Assembly (NCBI GenBank): GCA_029948255.1
Contig: JALIZF010001444.1
Location: 62,001-126,000 of the forward strand
Direction of reading: 5' to 3'
DNA: 64,000 bases
Origin: Telmatactis stephensoni
Taxonomy: Eukaryota > Cnidaria > Anthozoa > Actiniaria > Isophelliidae
The notes beneath the pieces were generated by a model. That model made no database searches. It saw only the letters and a program-made list of their open reading frames with translations, and had not been told where the DNA came from. Of the stretch, positions 24,926 to 34,649 are shown in pieces. Position 1 is the first letter of the stretch; each line of letters starts with the position of its first letter. Position numbers and translations under genes: made by a program.

Positions 24926-26275
24926 GTAATGATGTCGTTTTCAAATATAAAGCGTTTTTAATGTACTCAAATTACTTACCCCACCCTCCACAGTTGCCAT
25001 TCCACTAACATTTTTCCTCTCGCCCCTCCCCACTAGGGCGTATTTAGTCAAATGCGAGAGAGCTACATCAAGTCAAGTGATGGCTTCCTTCTGGTTTATT
25101 CCGTGACTGACAAGTGGACTTTACATGCCATCTCTGCCTTACGAGAACAAATACTTAGTGTCAAAGGCGAGAAAGGAAAAATAAAGACTAACACACCAAT
25201 TGTCATTGTTGGAAACAAGGTGAGATGGTTCAACAGACATGTTTAATCGTATGGGTATATGATATTCCGTTTCTTAACTATACAAAAACTCTTCGAGCGT
25301 TGCAGCCCACGTTTTGCACTTCAAAACTGCATTTTATTAAACTGCTCTGTACCACGCAGAGAAATGAGCTCCACATGTACCCATTCCAATATTAGCTTGG
25401 CTGGGAAATACACTTGCAATCTCGTCTAATCCGGCAGTTTAGAGACAGCTTACGATAGGGGGCGTTCCAGAGTTTTTACAGGCATACCAGAAATGTTCTA
25501 TATGGCATCGCGAAGACGAATACACGCCAGGTCACAAAGCAACTGCGCGCCTTCAACCGCCGTTAACTGCAAGGAAATTGCTTAGCATAGAAAGGAATTT
25601 TGCACGTTCTCCAGCTTACAGCTACAAATGAGTTCAAGCATACATGTAGCCACCAATTACAAATGCTATATACTATTTACACGATGCCTTATATTTAAGC
25701 TAGAAAAAGAGCTCCATTGTGCTTTTGCAACTTTGCGCATTATTTAGAGTGTTTGGTAATTTTCTGATGTTAGGCAGAATTCCGCGCATTGTTGCATTCG
25801 TCTGGGCCTCCAGACTTTAGTTCTTTTCCTTTTCCGATGACTATCCTATAACTATCCCATTCCATTTACGTTTAACTTCTAAAAGAATAAAGGACATGTA
25901 TTAATGTTATAACTGTTCCATATTTTCTAGTGTGATTTAGACAGCGAAAGAGTGATGACTTACCAAGAAGGTGAACGTGTTGCCAGACAATTTTCTTGTC
26001 CTTTCTTTGAAACTTCAGCCAAGGACGACATTGGAGTCGAAGACGTGTTTGTAGAGCTGACGAGAAAAATTAAACGAAGCAAAATGGCAACGTTAGGGAA
26101 ACACTTTTCACGAAACAGTAGAATGCGTTTTTCAATGAGAAGTTTATCAATAAACGAGAGAAAATGCAAAGAGAAACTACAAGCTCTTAAAGGAAGCGAA
26201 ACATCGTCTGATTCGTGGAGACGAAAGTCGTTTAGAAGATTTGTTTGTGGGACTAGAAAGTTAGGTACAAGTTAA
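13383..26275 (+). CDS. Ras-like small GTPase, five exons
   Basis: Coding exons are 13383-13449, 22767-22823, 24344-24417, 25037-25219 and 25931-26275. All introns are GT..AG, the phases agree, and the product is 241 residues. G1 is GEPGVGKS (15-22). Switch I is YEPTIEDTY (37-45), with T40 matching Ras T35. G3 is DTAGH (62-66), G4 is NKCD (126-129) and G5 is ETSAK (154-158). The protein should bind GTP/GDP as a membrane-proximal or nuclear switch. The effector loop is close to that of Ras/Rap. Two hydrolysis-critical positions differ from Ras: Pro17 at the G12 position and His66 at the Q61 position. The 75-residue basic, Ser-rich tail ends KLGTS and has no CAAX box, as in RERG/RASL-type proteins. 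The start ATG has A at -3. Intron 1 is 9.3 kb and rich in mobile DNA. The subfamily is uncertain. Confidence 0.9.
14238..14323. repeat. Short hairpin-forming inverted repeat
   Basis: The arms GTTGGCAAGCGGGTGCATGG and CCATGTTCCCGCCGCTTGCC are inverted partners of about 34 bp around a ~17-bp loop. It lies in intron 1 of the Ras-like gene. Confidence 0.7.
14905..15205 (-). repeat. Dispersed repeat, copy 2 (inverse of 7690-7900)
   Basis: Its reverse complement carries GGCGGGATTCGGGATCTG, GCCAAAAT, AATTTTAATCAC, CGGAGC and GTTTTCG in the same order as 7690-7900. Confidence 0.65.
15899..16035 (+). mobile_element. CCAAT/CRE-type MITE, partial copy
   Basis: It starts TAGTATATTACGCACACTCTGATTGG, written here as a degenerate TTACGCGCGCTCTGATTGG end. 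It has a TGACGTCAC core and a second TTACGTGCGCTTTTGATTGG block. It belongs with the copies near 27, 34.8, 43 and 49 kb. Confidence 0.75.
16043..16338. mobile_element. CCTATTTC-ended MITE, interior type A
   Basis: The right end is AACCTTTTTTCGGAAATAGG and the left end is a decayed AAAAAGGTTGTCCT. Inside, both arms carry GCATACTGCATAGTGAATAC and its inverse, as in the copy at 56239-56530. It lies in intron 1 of the Ras-like gene. Confidence 0.75.
16746..16916 (+). repeat. Tetranucleotide microsatellite (GGAC, ACGA, GCGA)
   Basis: Blocks of GGAC, then alternating ACGA and GCGA tetranucleotides, run across the stretch with few interruptions. Confidence 0.95.
17693..17920. mobile_element. 228-bp MITE with TTTAA target duplication
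   Basis: The ends are GGCCGGTAAACACTAGGAG and the inverse of GCCCAGTGTGTGCCGGTC. Inside both lies GTCAGGTCGCTGCGACA, for about 35 bp of inverted repeat. TTTAA lies immediately outside at 17688-17692 and 17921-17925. TTAA-type target use suggests mobilisation by a piggyBac-like or related transposase (inference). No transposase is encoded. Confidence 0.85.
17926..20470. other. AT-rich part of intron 1 of the Ras-like gene
   Basis: No gene, RNA gene or clear repeat was recognised. Open frames here are short and AT-driven. A possible truncated tRNA-like block (GCCGCGCAGTGGTTGAAGG) sits near 20253. Confidence 0.5.
20475..20832. repeat. Direct repeat pair around ATCACGTGACCAAC
   Basis: A ~45-bp block (ATCACGTGACCAAC, ACAACCTT, CTCT, AACACCAATT) occurs at about 20480-20525 and 20786-20832. 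It contains a CACGTG E-box, and a third ATCACGTGAT lies at 20594. A 143-codon minus-strand frame spans the segment but looks repeat-derived. Confidence 0.6.
20870..22480. other. Noncoding intron sequence
   Basis: This is a continuation of Ras-like intron 1. No supported gene or repeat was seen. The splice phases of exons 1 and 2 leave no need for an extra exon here. Confidence 0.45.
22481..22575 (+). repeat. SINE-body fragment, copy 1 of a pair with 52505-52645
   Basis: TTTCCATTCTGTGTAGCTTT, then AAACGGAGTACTGATGGAGG and AGGGGTAAA, match 52575-52630 in order (TTTCCATTCCGTGTAGCTTT, AAACGGAGCACGATGGAGAG). The tRNA-like head is missing here. Confidence 0.6.
23868..24200 (+). repeat. (CTGT)n microsatellite and decayed flanks
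   Basis: Long uninterrupted CTGT tetranucleotides occupy about 23930-24024, with TTTG/CTGT variants on each side. It lies in intron 2 of the Ras-like gene. The Cys/Leu/Val/Ser-rich frames across it are artefacts. Confidence 0.95.
24252..24310. repeat. (AT)n-rich tract
   Basis: Alternating ATAT and TATC runs lie just upstream of the 3' splice site of Ras-like intron 2. Confidence 0.8.
24887..24925 (+). repeat. (GAT)n microsatellite
   Basis: About twelve GAT units lie in intron 3 of the Ras-like gene. Confidence 0.9.
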
Positions 26276-26924
26276 TTTTAAAATTCCAAAAAAAGTTTTA
26301 GTCTTGGGTTCGCTATAGTTATAAGCATAAACGAAAACATCAAAACTCCACACCAACCGATAAATTAGAAATCGCGTCTTTCTTGCTACAGCCAGGCCTT
26401 CCGTCCACAATAAAATGGCGTTTTTGCTGTTGTTATTGAAGAAATGGCTATTTCAGTTTACATATACACCTATTTGCAAAAACATTTACCCTTTCAAAAT
26501 CATCGAGCCTAGAAGCTAAGACCGAAATGGCTGCTGGGTAAACTAGTAATATATGGATTTTCATATGTTTTATCTATGAATTTGCTACATAATCGTGTTT
26601 GAAATACCAAGAATTTGTCTCAGTCACTGTTTGAAACGTCCACGTACACTCGCTTCTTTAAAACCAACAAATCAACAGATGTCCCAGTGTTCATTTCGGT
26701 CACAGCTTCTATGTTTTGAAGGGTTAGTGTTTGTGGATATAGGTGTATAGCGAAAAGGGAGAAAAACGACGCGTTTTTAAAATTTATGTGGAGTAGTGTG
26801 GAGTAGTGTGGAGTAGCCTCAGCGATGTACACCGTTTCTCCACACCTGTGAGATGCACGTTGAACTGAGTTTATGAATGAATAATGTACAATATTTAACA
26901 GACTTCATCTCAAGTCATACTTTT

Positions 26925-27143
26925 TTGTTCTCACCACATTTTGACGTCATCTGTGTATCTATTAGAGTACAGATGCACGGAAAAACGGAATCTATTTGTT
27001 TTATATAATAGTCATTGAAACATTTCAACCAATCAGAGTGCGTGCAAGATTCACTATCATCTATGCATGTGTACTGTTATCACACATGTATGATTCTCCA
27101 CTAATCAGAGCATGTGTAATATACCAATTATTAATATAAAATG
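26925..27143 (-). mobile_element. CCAAT/CRE-type MITE copy
   Basis: It begins GTTCTCACCACATTTTGACG, with TGACGTCATCTGTG and TTAGAGTACAGATGCACGG. It then has AACCAATCAGAGTGCGTGCA and CTAATCAGAGCATGTGTAAT, ending near ATACCAATTATTA. Organisation matches the copies at 34650-34917 and 48950-49335. Confidence 0.8.
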
Positions 27144-29307
27144 TGGTTATGCCTATGGCAGTAGTGAGGACTTGGCCATAGTAGATAATATTTTAATAGT
27201 TTACTTAGTATTTCCATGGAAACCATTCTAAAACAATTGAAATGTGCATGTTAGATAGGTAAATGGTAACTAACAAGTTCTGAGATACAGAATAAATGCA
27301 TGTATGCCACACATATTGATAGTAAAATTGCAATTCAATGACAGCAATGATAGCTATATATAAAGAGAAGCTTGTCCTTTGACAGCAAAGCTGGTCTTTG
27401 TTTGAACTACAGTGCAGAGTAATGAGGACAAGTGGTTTCTTCAGAAAGTCAAGCAAATCTAGTGTCAAAACTAATATTGTTCCATGCTAGTGAAAGATCC
27501 TACAACAACTAAGAGAAAGTCAACCAATGACCTTGTGATAAAATCTACATTTTTTTCAACATGTATTCTGTCAGCAGAGACCTATATACAATATGTAAAG
27601 TTATCACACTAACTTTAAATTAAAAGTATTTTAAAAATTTAAAGATAAAAAATACAAAATAAATAATGGTAAGATACAAAATAAATAATAAATAATTATT
27701 TAAAATAAAATAAAATGCTGGCATCCCACCAACAACCAATTGATAATCTACTAACAACATACTCTTGATCTACAAACAAAATTACTGACAAGTACCTATC
27801 ATAACCAAATGACGCCTTACAACAACAACCTGTACACAGCCTAGCTGACATTACATGAATGGCTTTAAAACTTAGTGTAAGCTTGCAGTAAGCTGTCCAT
27901 CATCTCAAACTCTAGAGAGTTAGAAAATGTTTGTCTGATAACATAAGGGATCATACAAGGGAAAGTTGTCATTATTGCTTAACCATATAAAATTTAGTTG
28001 ACAAAATAGTTAGTAAGTAATTAATATTTATAAAACCTGGCTAGAAAATTGATATCTAAACCATAAATAATTATTTCATCTTTGGTCAACTGGTTCAAAT
28101 CCATTTTGGCTATCAAATATATTCTGTAAATACAATTATGACTAATGTGAAAAGAGTGACTTTAAACAGTTGTATGCCTTTACTTCTGTTATGAAATGTG
28201 TATGGTATGAACATCAGTTGAAGAGATCCACATAAAAATGGCTTAAGTGATTTTAAGGAATTTTTCAAGTTTTCTCAAGTGGTATCAATAAACTTTCCTG
28301 TGGCAAAACATAGCTGAATCAATGTCTGGACAGACATCACAAAAATCACTTTAGCCATTTTTATGGGCATACCATCAATCATGAAATAATTTAGAAATTC
28401 TAGCAATTATATTGAACATCACATCTTATCCTTTTACTGATGCAAAATTTTGGGCTAAAGGACTTATACATGTGGAGTCATTTTATCATGATATTTTCAA
28501 TAGTCCAACCAAAAGATGAAAAATGGGTTTCCTCTGTACAAGGCAAAATGATACTTTATAAATTCTATTTACAAAGGAGGGATAGAACTTGATCTAACTT
28601 TTCTTTCCTTTTCCTTTCCAATCCTGACAAAATCAACTTTCAATATCCCACTATGAAGAATTCTCACTAAAAGATCTTCATTCTCTAAAGGAATTAAGGA
28701 AAGCAAATTGGGAAAGGGGAAAGGAAAGGAATGTAGCTTTCTTTCATTTCCTTCTTCCTCACTTCCTTATGGGGACCAGCCAGGGAAAGGATGCCTGAAT
28801 GAAATACTTTTTCATTTTTCTTCAAATTTTAAAAAAGAAACAATTATTTTATCTGAATGAATATTCAAAATTATCTTATAAAGAGATTATAGTTATATAG
28901 ATTTTAGATGAAGTTTTACTAGAGCATGTAAATACTAAATAATATATTGTCAAATACACTAATAAAAAACAAAGAATATATATGTATTTTCATGAAAAAT
29001 GTATGTATTGTCATAGATAATGCAAACAAAATGGGTTGTTCTTAGTGAAGAAGGATGTATCTTTCGTTCCAAGCTCTTATCTGAGGTGCCAAGAAAGAGC
29101 TATCAAAATTATATTTTACAGAGAGATCACTGAGCTATTGTTTAGCGCTAAGAACACCAACAGTTCCCTACCTGAAATACAGTTCATCATATTTCTTCTT
29201 ACGGTTATATTTCTACCTTTAAAGCACGTCGGCCCCCTTCCATCATATCTTCGACCTTCAATTCTTCGAGGTTCGACCCCAAAGTTCTAAATTTCCCGCC
29301 GCGCCGA
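27144..29307. other. AT-rich intergenic region
   Basis: No gene recognised. A probable decayed inverted-repeat element lies at about 28205-28372, where ATAAAAATGGCTTAAGTGAT faces ATCACTTTAGCCATTTTTAT. The remainder is AT-rich with short AATAAAT runs near 27620-27715. Confidence 0.5.
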
Positions 29308-29590
29308 TTACCAAGCCTTCTCAGAACACAGGAAACCCAAGCAAAGCTCGCGCAATGCCTTCTGCTAGCGCAGGCTTTGAGAATAGAAAAATAAAAGACA
29401 AAACATTTACAAAAGTACTCTTTTCTTTATTTTCATTATAAATAAATACTTAGTTAGATTTTTTTAAGAAAGGGGAAAAAGGACAATAAGTTCCTTTGAA
29501 TCAAAATGAAAATATATCATAGACACAGGAAGCCCAGATATCACCAAAGAAGAGAAGTATTATTTTGATTACCAGTCTAAAGGAACAGTC
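29308..29590. repeat. Direct repeat A flanking the FAD oxidase gene
   Basis: It shares ordered blocks with 32480-32757: TTACCAAGCCTTCTC, AACCCAAGCAAAGCT, ACACAGGAAGCCCA, GATATCAC, and a final TTTGATTACxAGTCTA plus GAACAGTC. Lengths are 283 and 278 bp with moderate divergence. It lies about 1.1 kb beyond the stop codon of the FAD oxidase. Confidence 0.7.
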
Positions 29591-29971
29591 TTAATTAATC
29601 TCCTAGGGAGAAAATGGAACGGGTATTTCATTCACAAAGCTATGCCATATTGAAACTAAGCTCGCACTGATTCATGGGTTGTTGCTGTAGGGTTCTGGTA
29701 TAAATGCATTTAAAATACAGGGCACCCAAGGTTTTGCTGTTGTTATGACCCATAGATTCAATTATTGGCAATAATTGCTTTTTTTTAAACAGGTTCCCCA
29801 AAGGAAGCCCAAGCTTTGCTGCAAATAATAACTTTTTATACAACATTTAGAGAGCCGAACCATACTGAAAGAATTTGTAGAGAACTTTATTTTCAAAAAT
29901 GAAATTTCTTACTAATTATAACTTGTTTTTTTAACATTACAGAGCCATAGCAAGGGAAAGTGCTGGGGGAG

Positions 29972-29994
29972 CCCCCCCCCCCCCCCCCCCCCCC
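29972..29994 (+). repeat. Poly-C run of about 23
   Basis: An uninterrupted homopolymer of C. Its length may be unreliable in sequencing. Confidence 0.95.
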
Positions 29995-30712
29995 ATATTT
30001 TTAATGCCTTTGCTTCACAATATACTTTTCAAGTTGTTCGAGCATGTCATTTTCACTTCCATCTTCCATCAAGAATGAAATTGTCAATCTTACCCCATAT
30101 ATATAATTATAATAAATTGTTGTACACCACTAGACAAGAATGATTCGCCTACAAACCTCAATCTTTTAGTCTTCAAAATCCCTTCAAGTTTCCAACAAAG
30201 AACTAGGCCTTTGGAAGCAAATTTAGCTTAATTCTGTACCCTTTGTTTTTGTCACCCAGATGGGCCACCCCCCACAAGAATTTCCCTTGCTATGGTCCTG
30301 TATTAACACATTGTTCTCCTTCTCCTGATGCTATCTATAAAACAATGAACGTTTTTTTCTAAGAGGCTTCTGACTAGTACTTTAAGTTCTAGTAATTTAT
30401 TAAGCAATATATTAATTGTCACAAAATGTAGCATTGGTGACTATACGTAATTACCTTAAAAAATTTTTTTTCATACCTATAAATTATTTGACTAAATACA
30501 TTATTTTATATTTACTGGTCTATTTTAGCTTTGAGCTATTTCCTACTAAGTGACCAAAATTCTATTTTAAAAGGTAAAGGTAAAGAATCCTTATATTACA
30601 TCAGCTGCTGATCATAATAGTCACAAATTGACTAATAAACTTGAAGCCGACAGTGTGCTCATTTTTTCTTTTGATAAAAAAGCAAATTAAATAAGCCAAT
30701 AAGAGGAAAAAG
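29995..30712. other. Noncoding 3' flank of the FAD oxidase gene
   Basis: No gene or repeat recognised. It probably includes the 3' UTR of the minus-strand oxidase. Confidence 0.4.
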
Positions 30713-32185
30713 TCATGGCTCCCAAGGGGAACCAATTTCCTGCTGAAAATGCAATGAGCCTTGCCCGAGAGGATTCCATTTTTTCTTTATTTCACAAAGT
30801 CGAGGGTAATTCACACCATAGAAATTCTCACCCCAGTTCTTAAGATGTCTGTCCATATAGTTCACATAACTGCCCAGAGAGCATCCAGATTCTTTCACTG
30901 CATTATATGTTGATGTAGCAAAGTTAAATACATCTGCTTTCTGAGCAGCATCATGAAACCTGCCGTAAGTGAAAAAGCTGTATTGTGCAGAGCGGAAAGG
31001 AAAGGCAGTGGATGTCGCAGAATACTTTGCAATGTCACCACCCATGTGAACAAACTCAAGAAGACACCCTGATGGGATATTGACATTTGCAAAATATGTG
31101 GCCAGAGATGAAGGTAGAGACTCAATCATCACTCCTTTGACATAAATGGGTTCAACCTCTTGGTGTACAAACCCATGCCGTTTGCTATATTCAGTTGTAA
31201 ACTGCAGATATGAGGTGAACATCTCTGCTTTAGTTTCTGCTGATGGATGGAGATTCTTGAGGCTTGATTGTACCTTGTCTTCATGGATATCAGAGTATAC
31301 AGCATCCAGGGTCAGGGTTTTCTTCCCAAAATAACCATGAAGGGCCATGTCAAGATTGAGTTCTTTAGGCAACTTGTATAAATTCTTGCCAACAGCATCA
31401 AATCCTCGTTCACTCTCATCAGCAGTGTCGTAAATGAGACGGCTCCAAATAAACTGATTTGGTCGTGGACATACTTCTAAAGTGACATCAACTAAGACTC
31501 CAAAATTACCACCTCCACCTCCCTTCAAAGCCCAAAACAGATCCTCATTTTCCTCTGCCGATGCTTTGACAAGCTTGTTTCCATCAGCTGTTACCATGGT
31601 GAATGATACAGCCTTGTCACATGCCAAACCACCATATGCACGTGACAGCATACTATACCCACCCCCAAGAATGTACCCCCCAATTCCCACCACCGGAGCA
31701 CACCCTCCCACAGCAACAAAACTGGTATCATCCAGTACAGAATACACATCTCTCCAGCATGCTCCAGATTGCACAGTAACCATGTTCCCCTTAAGGAGAA
31801 CCTGATGCATCTTCTTAAGAGAGATGACAAATCCATTACTGTCAGTGGTGGAGTAACCAGCGAAACAGTGTCCCCCAGATTTAACAGCTACTGGAGTGTT
31901 TGTCTTGTTGGCGATTTGTAGACAGCGCTTGATATCATCAGGATTGTTAGGAAATGCAACAAAGGCAGGGTGCTCGTAACTGTAAGTAGGATTGTATATC
32001 TTAATCGCATCTCTGTAAAGATCTGGTTGTTCGGGAGTTACAGCGATATCTTTCAGCTGTTCAAGTGCTTCCCTTACTGAGCTAGTGCCTCTATGAATCG
32101 TTCTGGTCACTTCTGTGATCACTGCTGAGTTCCTGAGAAGACTTGTTCCCCGAAGAACATTACGATATCCTCTTGACAAATACAT
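30713..32185 (-). CDS. FAD-linked oxidase, BBE-like (PCMH-type FAD domain), intronless
   Basis: A 490-residue intact frame. The FAD-binding domain covers about 65-240, with SGGHCFAGYS (103-112), VGGCAPVVGIGGYILGGGYS (159-178) and the Gly-rich KGGGGGNFGV (221-230). The BBE C-terminal segment is at about 439-485, with YGVNYPRLCEIK (456-467). His106 and Cys162 sit where bicovalent 8alpha-histidyl, 6-S-cysteinyl FAD is attached in berberine-bridge-type enzymes. The family oxidises alcohols, amines or sugars and passes electrons to O2, giving H2O2. The substrate cannot be told here. Residues 1-34 hold six Arg (5, 8, 12, 18, 28, 32) and only one acidic residue, resembling a mitochondrial presequence (inference). 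Length is normal for the family. The ATG has A at -3. The lack of introns could mean an old retrocopy or transfer from bacteria; base use is not obviously foreign. Confidence 0.9.
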   Translation of the reverse strand: MYLSRGYRNVLRGTSLLRNSAVITEVTRTIHRGTSSVREALEQLKDIAVTPEQPDLYRDAIKIYNPTYSYEHPAFVAFPNNPDDIKRCLQIANKTNTPVAVKSGGHCFAGYSTTDSNGFVISLKKMHQVLLKGNMVTVQSGACWRDVYSVLDDTSFVAVGGCAPVVGIGGYILGGGYSMLSRAYGGLACDKAVSFTMVTADGNKLVKASAEENEDLFWALKGGGGGNFGVLVDVTLEVCPRPNQFIWSRLIYDTADESERGFDAVGKNLYKLPKELNLDMALHGYFGKKTLTLDAVYSDIHEDKVQSSLKNLHPSAETKAEMFTSYLQFTTEYSKRHGFVHQEVEPIYVKGVMIESLPSSLATYFANVNIPSGCLLEFVHMGGDIAKYSATSTAFPFRSAQYSFFTYGRFHDAAQKADVFNFATSTYNAVKESGCSLGSYVNYMDRHLKNWGENFYGVNYPRLCEIKKKWNPLGQGSLHFQQEIGSPWEP

Positions 32186-32479
32186 GCTTCAACCTTTTCC
32201 CCTTTTTTTAGAAAAACTCAATACAACTCAACCTGGAACCCCTTTGTCTTCACTAATTGTCTTCACTTCACTTCCGTGTTCCTAATCAGTCCCAGTCCCT
32301 TGGACAAGAGCTTTTTGCTCGAAACACAGGTAGCCCAAGCTATTGATACGATATCATCAAAGTCAGATCGTAAAATTTCTTTAAATTAAAATAAATGTCA
32401 TAATTTGTGTCAATGTTTTTTGCCAGTGTTTTATTGCATTCATTGTGGTTCTCTGAAGGTGTTCTGACGGTTTGGTTGG

Positions 32480-32757
32480 TTACCAAGCCTTCTCGGAACA
32501 CAGAAAACCCAAGCAAAGCTTGTGAAACCAAAAAAATTAATCATTTATAAAATAATTTAATTATTCTTTATTTTTATGTTCTTCTTTTATGTTTTCTTAA
32601 TAAAGGGAGAAACGGACACTCCTTTAATTAAAATAAAATTATGAAAATGCAGACACTACGACACAGGAAGCCCAACCAAAGATATCACAAAAGACAGGAT
32701 CTTGACAGGAAGTATTTTCAGAAATCTGAATTTGATTACAGTCTAGATGAACAGTCT
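32480..32757. repeat. Direct repeat B flanking the FAD oxidase gene
   Basis: This is the diverged partner of 29308-29590, starting TTACCAAGCCTTCTCGGAAC and ending GAACAGTC. It begins about 295 bp upstream of the oxidase start codon, so it may hold promoter sequence. A shorter similar block (GAAACACAGGTAGCCCAAGC) lies at 32320-32339. Confidence 0.7.
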
Positions 32758-32878
32758 GTCTCCTCTGATCCAGTTGATAATACAAACTTCGTTAATAGGC
32801 TATAGAAAACAGCTGAAGATAATATCACAAGTCACTAGTACTGCTGAATTAATGTCCTCTGCAAATAAATAAACAAAC

Positions 32879-32884
32879 AAAAAT

Positions 32885-32918
<34 letters not shown>

Positions 32919-32920
32919 TA
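32879..32920 (+). repeat. (AATC)n microsatellite
   Basis: AATC tetranucleotides follow a short run of AAAC/AAAT. It is simple sequence with no further content. Confidence 0.85.
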
Positions 32921-32978
32921 GATAAATTAAGAAACAAGGCTATAGAGTGCATTTTATAAAGCGATTTTCTTCATTTGA

Positions 32979-33089
32979 GGGATTTCACGCCAGCCATGTT
33001 TGTGGTCAAAATAATAGAGCTTTTATCCCAAGAGAAATGAAATCTTTCTATCCGGTACTTGCCCACAAACATGGCTGCCATGAAATCCC
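32979..33089. repeat. 111-bp hairpin-type inverted repeat
   Basis: GGGATTTCACGCCAGCCATG on the left faces CATGGCTGCCATGAAATCCC on the right, extended by TTTGTGG/CCACAAA, for about 27 paired bases with few mismatches. Confidence 0.75.
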
Positions 33090-33184
33090 AGCAATACCTG
33101 TATAAATTTAAACAAATTCAAGCTTCTGAAAGTATTTGTATCGACAGACAAATAATACAGACAAATCATTTAACCATTGTTTTA

Positions 33185-33630
33185 AAGGTGATGTAACACT
33201 GGAAAACTTTTAGTACAACATCTTTGCGCTAAAAGTTGGAGTAGTGTAAAATGGCACGCGTGGCTGCAAGAAATTGATGACAAACAAAGTTCTGCTGAGT
33301 TTTTGCCGAAGCTCGTTCAAAAACCTGTAACGTGTTGCCGCAACAATGCTGCTCTAAAAATCGTAACTGCGCGCCATATTACGGTACGCCAACTTATATA
33401 TTTTAACGTAACAGTGTTACGCTAAAAACTGTAGTCGCGCGCCATGTTACACTACAACAACTTTTAACGTAACAATTTTACGCTAAAAATCGTAGCCACA
33501 TGCCATGTTACACTACGACAACTTTTTAACGTAACAATGTTGCGCTAAAAATCGTAACCGCGCGCCATGTTACGTTTAACGTAACAATGTTGCGCTAAAA
33601 GTTGTAGCCTAGTGTAACATTATCTTTTAA
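33185..33630 (+). repeat. Tandem repeat, ~61-bp unit with GCGCTAAAA
   Basis: GCTAAAAA/GCTAAAAG recurs at about 33421, 33482, 33544 and 33594, linked by ATCGTAACCGCGCGCCATG, TTACACTAC and AACGTAACAATGTT. The ends (GTGATGTAACACTGGAAAAC and GTTGTAGCCTAGTGTAACAT) look like inverted termini, so the array may be a mobile element. Confidence 0.75.
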
Positions 33631-33824
33631 AGATTCTTTAGCATTGCTACCTTACCTGATTTTGAACATTTTCATCATCTTGTCACTAAGCGATCTTTTC
33701 CTTCCAAGTCCATAAGGTGAATGTATATATTGAGAGTGGATCGCCTTGTGTGGAGCTGAAACGTCGCAATGAAAAACCAATGTAATACGTACAAGGGAAA
33801 AAGAATGGAAAACTTAATCGTTTA

Positions 33825-34012
33825 TTTACGTAAACTATTACGTGTACTGTTAAGGTGTTACTGTTACGTGTTACGTTACGTTACTATTACGTTATTATTT
33901 CGTTACTGTTACGTTACTGTTACGTTCATGTTACGTGTATTGTTACTGTATTGTTACGTACGTGTACTGCTACGAGTACTATTGCTGTTACGTGTACTGA
34001 GTAATGTGTTAT
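33825..34012 (+). repeat. Degenerate GTTACG/GTTACT hexamer array
   Basis: GTTACG, GTTACT and GTACT hexamers recur across the tract with scattered changes. The 128-codon frame here is a product of the repeat. Confidence 0.85.
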
Positions 34013-34173
34013 GTATGTCTTTCGTCGTGTACTGGTGTGGTCATATATTCTTTGTTCGTTCTCATTTAGTCTTTTGTTTGTCTATTAAGGTGCCATGCAG
34101 TACATGGATAAATAATGTTGTGGACGAACTACGTTGCCAACAACTTTTGAGCTAAAAAGTATTTGTAGTCAGT

Positions 34174-34267
34174 CTCCTTCGCAGCCGTTATTAGTCTAGC
34201 TGACTCCCGCCTGGCGGGAGTGGACCACAGGGGAATGGGAGCTAGACTAATAACGGCTGCGAAGGAG
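34174..34267. mobile_element. 94-bp foldback element
   Basis: The left arm CTCCTTCGCAGCCGTTATTA plus GTCTAGCT is perfectly complementary to the right arm for 28 bp. The loop holds a smaller palindrome, CTCCCGCCTGGCGGGAG. It is a MITE-size hairpin with no coding capacity. Confidence 0.85.
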
Positions 34268-34649
34268 ATTAATTTGTAATCAGTCAGTAACTAGGTCAAA
34301 AAAATACTACTAAATTAAAGATATGCTTACATCCAGGAAAACGTCTGAACGCAGGATGTGAATGCATGTAGAGTCCTCGACTATTATCAGCCTCGGGAAT
34401 GGAAGGTATGTTAGCTGCAGAAACAAAAAAGCACGCTGGTAATTGAACTGATATCCAGCAGTGAAAGTCCTAAATTAGTTATTTTACCAACCTTTGCGGA
34501 CAGGGTTGCTTCCAGATCCTATATATGCTGTTAAGTAAGAAAATCATGGCAGATGAATCAATAAAAAGTTGACCGCGAATACACATACACATGCATACAC
34601 ATCTTTAAATTGAATATCTTATAATTAAAAAATAGATATTTTGCGCGTC

